From Methanosarcinales archaeon (GTDB lineage Archaea; Halobacteriota; Syntropharchaeia; Alkanophagales; Methanospirareceae), in the NCBI GenBank assembly GCA_003661125.1, contig QMVO01000074.1, forward strand, positions 1 to 7,557: 7,557 nt of DNA. The letters are read 5' to 3'. Position numbers and translations under genes: made by a program. Positions 5,958-7,557 of this stretch are shown piece by piece (the stretch's first letter is position 1; each line of letters starts with the position of its first letter). The notes under the pieces were generated by a model, which was not told where the DNA came from, did not search any database, and worked only from the letters and a program-made list of their open reading frames with translations.

Positions 5958-6683
5958 TCATCTTGGTGAGATGATTGATTGATATGCCTCTATTATTTCC
6001 TTTCCTTCCATAAAAATCAAATCTCGTTCGGATGCGAAAGAAATTGCATTAGCCTTTGAAAGAGCGTTTCCCGATTCGCGGTCAAGCATTTCGCATATTA
6101 CCATTGCCGGAGGTATTCCTGCAAGCAACGCCAATGCCACGGAAAGTTCGGTCTGTCCTCTTCTTTCATCCAGTAATCCGTCCGCAGCTCTTAATATTGA
6201 AACATGCCCTGGGGTTCGGAATTCGTGGTAAAAGTCGTAGGAGTCGCCGTTTAATACTTTATCCACTGCTTCAGCTATCTTTCTTATCGTTAATGCCCTA
6301 TCCCTATCAGTTATACCCGTGAACGTGTCACGATGATTCACCCAAAGAGAAAAAGAGGAGCGTTTATCATACGAAAGATCGCCCTTTTCCTCTACGATTC
6401 TTCTTAGAGAAGTGTAATTAGAGTTAACGTTTCTCAAAATGTCACTCATGAGTGGAAGACCGAGTTTTTCTGCCGCGGTGGGATGAATAGCAACACATAT
6501 AAGTCCTCCTGCCACATTTCTAAAATAAGCGACCTGTCTTGGCGTTACAGAAGAAGCGTGTATTACGAAATCAGTCTCGCCTTCCCTATCCTCGGCATCA
6601 AAGATTAATACGAGCTTTCCCTCTTTTACATGCTCTATCCCTTCTTTTACCGACTCCGGGATGTCCACGCTGCCGATATTCAT
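5958..6683 (-). CDS. ribB: 3,4-dihydroxy-2-butanone 4-phosphate synthase
   Basis: Converts ribulose 5-phosphate to 3,4-dihydroxy-2-butanone 4-phosphate plus formate, giving the four-carbon unit of riboflavin. In 241 residues it shows the acidic metal/substrate loop FDAEDREGETDF (28-39), LWVNHRDTFTGITDRDRALTI in the core (113-133, including the Thr-rich phosphate region), RTPGHVSILRAADGLLDERR (156-175) with the catalytic-type His160, QTELSVALALLAG (177-189) with Glu179, and ICEMLD (196-201). It is a stand-alone RibB with no GTP cyclohydrolase II domain, as is normal in archaea. The start at ATG 6683 overlaps the rbkR stop as ATGA and is preceded by a strong GGTGAT, so the two are translationally coupled. 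Both act in flavin synthesis, at the first butanone step and the final FMN step. The extra 20 or so C-terminal residues after ISFASERDLIF look family-normal. Confidence 0.96.
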   Translation of the reverse strand: MNIGSVDIPESVKEGIEHVKEGKLVLIFDAEDREGETDFVIHASSVTPRQVAYFRNVAGGLICVAIHPTAAEKLGLPLMSDILRNVNSNYTSLRRIVEEKGDLSYDKRSSFSLWVNHRDTFTGITDRDRALTIRKIAEAVDKVLNGDSYDFYHEFRTPGHVSILRAADGLLDERRGQTELSVALALLAGIPPAMVICEMLDRESGNALSKANAISFASERDLIFMEGKEIIEAYQSIISPR

Positions 6684-7345
6684 ATCATCACCCTTATTCT
6701 TATCTCATCTCCATCCCTGAGAGCGAGTTCGCCTCGCAGGAAAACAGGTGAAATTATCTCCAGGATATCATCAGGATAATGTGTGCGGTGTGGAATAATA
6801 ACAGCGCTTTTAATCCCTTCAGCTCGTTCATCCAATATCTTGCAAGGGAAACACTTGGCACCGCCAAAAGTTCGGTTTTCCAATTCAAAACCTTCTATTT
6901 CTATCCCTCTTCGCCCATCCAGCTTCTTCCTTGTTACTATACAAAGCATGTCAAGACTGAGATTTAGAGTGCCGGGGAAAGGAGTAAAGCCTAATTTAGC
7001 CTCGAATTGCTTTCTATATCCCTCCAGTGTCGTATAATATTCCCCCTCCCCCATACCTGTAATCAGGCGTCCACCGATCACAACCTCGATTTTCGGCGTG
7101 GAAAAAAATAGCTCCTGGTATTCATAGCATTCTCGCTTTAATTGCTCTACCCCCCTTTTTGTCAGTATTACCCACTGCCCATCTGCCATGATTCTTCTAT
7201 GCACGAGACCGCCTCTTTCAAGCTCCTGGAGTCGTCTCGCAGCGGTTTGTACGCTTGAGCTAATAATTTCGGCGAAATGAACAGAAGATAACTTAACAGG
7301 CTGCTCTACTGCACCTAACAAAGCAAGTTTCCTTAATGAAAGCAT
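6680..7345 (-). CDS. rbkR: RbkR-type protein: winged-helix regulator fused to CTP-dependent riboflavin kinase
   Basis: The C-terminal domain makes FMN from riboflavin using CTP, the archaeal riboflavin kinase type. The N-terminal domain is a winged helix-turn-helix. The fused form is known in archaea as RbkR, a bifunctional regulator of riboflavin genes. In 221 residues, 1-75 form the winged helix (LSSVHFAEIISSSVQTAARRLQ-like recognition region at 19-40, wing around RRIMADGQWVILT). The kinase domain, from about 85, shows GGRLITGMGEGEYYT (91-105), FTPFPGTLNLSL (120-131), NRTFGGAKCFPCKI (157-170) and IPHRTHYPDDILEIISP (184-200). The start at ATG 7345 is chosen because GGAG lies 5 bases upstream and it fits the usual N-terminus; ATG 7372 would add nine residues (MKMKINGDI). 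It is first in the rbkR-ribB operon. A palindrome at its promoter suggests autoregulation. Confidence 0.93.
   Translation of the reverse strand: MLSLRKLALLGAVEQPVKLSSVHFAEIISSSVQTAARRLQELERGGLVHRRIMADGQWVILTKRGVEQLKRECYEYQELFFSTPKIEVVIGGRLITGMGEGEYYTTLEGYRKQFEAKLGFTPFPGTLNLSLDMLCIVTRKKLDGRRGIEIEGFELENRTFGGAKCFPCKILDERAEGIKSAVIIPHRTHYPDDILEIISPVFLRGELALRDGDEIRIRVMI
6687..6692 (-). promoter_or_regulatory. Ribosome binding site of ribB
   Basis: GGTGAT on the minus strand, an exact match to the archaeal anti-Shine-Dalgarno complement, lies 3 bases before ATG 6683 and within the last rbkR codons. It fixes the ribB start and supports coupled translation. Confidence 0.7.
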
Positions 7346-7350
7346 TATAT

Positions 7351-7354
7351 CTCC
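7351..7354 (-). promoter_or_regulatory. Ribosome binding site deciding the rbkR start
   Basis: GGAG on the minus strand, 5 bases before ATG 7345. The upstream ATG at 7372 has only a GTGAT-like match about 4 bases away, so translation from 7372 is not excluded. Confidence 0.5.
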
Positions 7355-7383
7355 ATTTATCTTCATCTTCATCTATATCACTT

Positions 7384-7399
7384 TTGAGATATAACTCAA
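7384..7399. promoter_or_regulatory. Candidate RbkR operator, 16-bp near-perfect palindrome
   Basis: TTGAGATATAACTCAA: arms TTGAG/CTCAA and a self-complementary central TATA, with only the two positions between arm and centre breaking symmetry. It covers the start predicted from the TATA box at 7411-7422, so a protein bound here would block transcription of rbkR-ribB. Assignment to RbkR rests on position, symmetry and the known autoregulation of the family; I do not recall a consensus to match it to. Confidence 0.5.
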
Positions 7400-7410
7400 T
7401 AATAAGAAAT

Positions 7411-7422
7411 AAGTATATAAAA
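7411..7422 (-). promoter_or_regulatory. TATA box of the rbkR-ribB operon
   Basis: TTTTATATACTT on the minus strand fits the archaeal TATA consensus. A start about 26 bases downstream falls near 7391, leaving a leader of about 45 bases to ATG 7345 or about 19 to ATG 7372. Confidence 0.6.
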
Positions 7423-7439
7423 ACTTTTGAAATTGGGAG

Positions 7440-7557
7440 ACCATCCAAAAATTATATGACATGAGCTACTTGACAGCGACTCGTGATTAAAGATTGGAAG
7501 ACAATAGCATATTCTTGATACCAACAGGTATATGAAGTTGCATTGACAATATATTCC
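7440..7557. other. Apparently non-coding end of the window
   Basis: No convincing gene is visible. The minus strand is open from the window edge to a stop near the rbkR promoter, but the product is Cys- and Ser-rich with no recognisable pattern and would run through the TATA box. A small inverted repeat, ATACC/GGTAT around AACA, lies at 7518-7531. Confidence 0.4.

Larger units (their letters stand above)
7380..7430. repeat. Direct repeat of ACTTTTGA flanking the rbkR TATA box
   Basis: ACTTTTGA occurs at 7380-7387 and again at 7423-7430, 43 bases apart, about four DNA helical turns, with the TATA box between. The first copy overlaps the left arm of the palindrome. The match extends to 11 bases with one mismatch. 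Confidence 0.45.

Noticed and set aside
7518..7531. Small inverted repeat ATACC/GGTAT
   Set aside because: Five-bp arms in AT-rich DNA are expected by chance, and no gene beside it is visible.
7395..7557. Open minus-strand frame running in from the window edge
   Set aside because: The product is Cys/Ser-rich, matches no pattern I know, and would pass through the rbkR TATA box and palindrome.

Overview
The window is archaeal, most likely euryarchaeal. It carries an archaeal/eukaryal translation and ribosome-maturation set (aIF1A, RIO1 kinase, Dim2-like KH protein), an archaeal/eukaryal-type prolyl-tRNA synthetase, a UPF0058 protein, a CTP-dependent riboflavin kinase with a winged-helix domain, TTTATATA-type promoters and GGTGAT-type ribosome binding sites. 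Base composition is moderate, leaning AT by eye. The mix fits a methanogen- or ANME-related lineage, but that placement is inference; nothing here fixes the genus.

Layout. Positions 1-2838 hold a tight rightward cluster of five genes: the 3' part of aIF1A (cut by the window edge), rio1, dim2, pcm (protein-L-isoaspartate methyltransferase) and a short, apparently soluble phosphatidylserine/archaetidylserine decarboxylase-like gene. Neighbours overlap or lie about 22-23 bases apart, so one transcript is likely. The first three genes act on the small ribosomal subunit (16S 3'-end maturation and initiation). Positions 2804-5526 hold a leftward unit: tRNA-Thr(CGT), then proS about 20 bases downstream, then a tandem-SIS-domain protein whose end overlaps the end of the decarboxylase-like gene by 35 bases. 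At 5527-5596 a quasi-palindromic TATA element lies between the leftward tRNA and the rightward UPF0058 gene (5597-5827). Positions 5828-5957 are non-coding, with two inverted repeats and a T tract. Positions 5958-7345 hold a leftward two-gene riboflavin operon: rbkR (winged-helix regulator fused to riboflavin kinase), then ribB, joined by an ATGA overlap. Upstream of rbkR lie a TATA box, a near-perfect 16-bp palindrome at the predicted transcription start, and an 8-bp direct repeat flanking the promoter.

Most genes are ordinary housekeeping genes. The points most worth a second look are: the decarboxylase-like protein, which keeps the self-cleavage Gly-Ser but has lost the usual catalytic Asp and the membrane anchor; the palindrome that could be the RbkR operator; the tRNA-proS arrangement with no Shine-Dalgarno; the insertion in the RIO1 active-site region; and the unassigned double-SIS protein. 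I found no CRISPR array, insertion sequence, phage gene or defence system.
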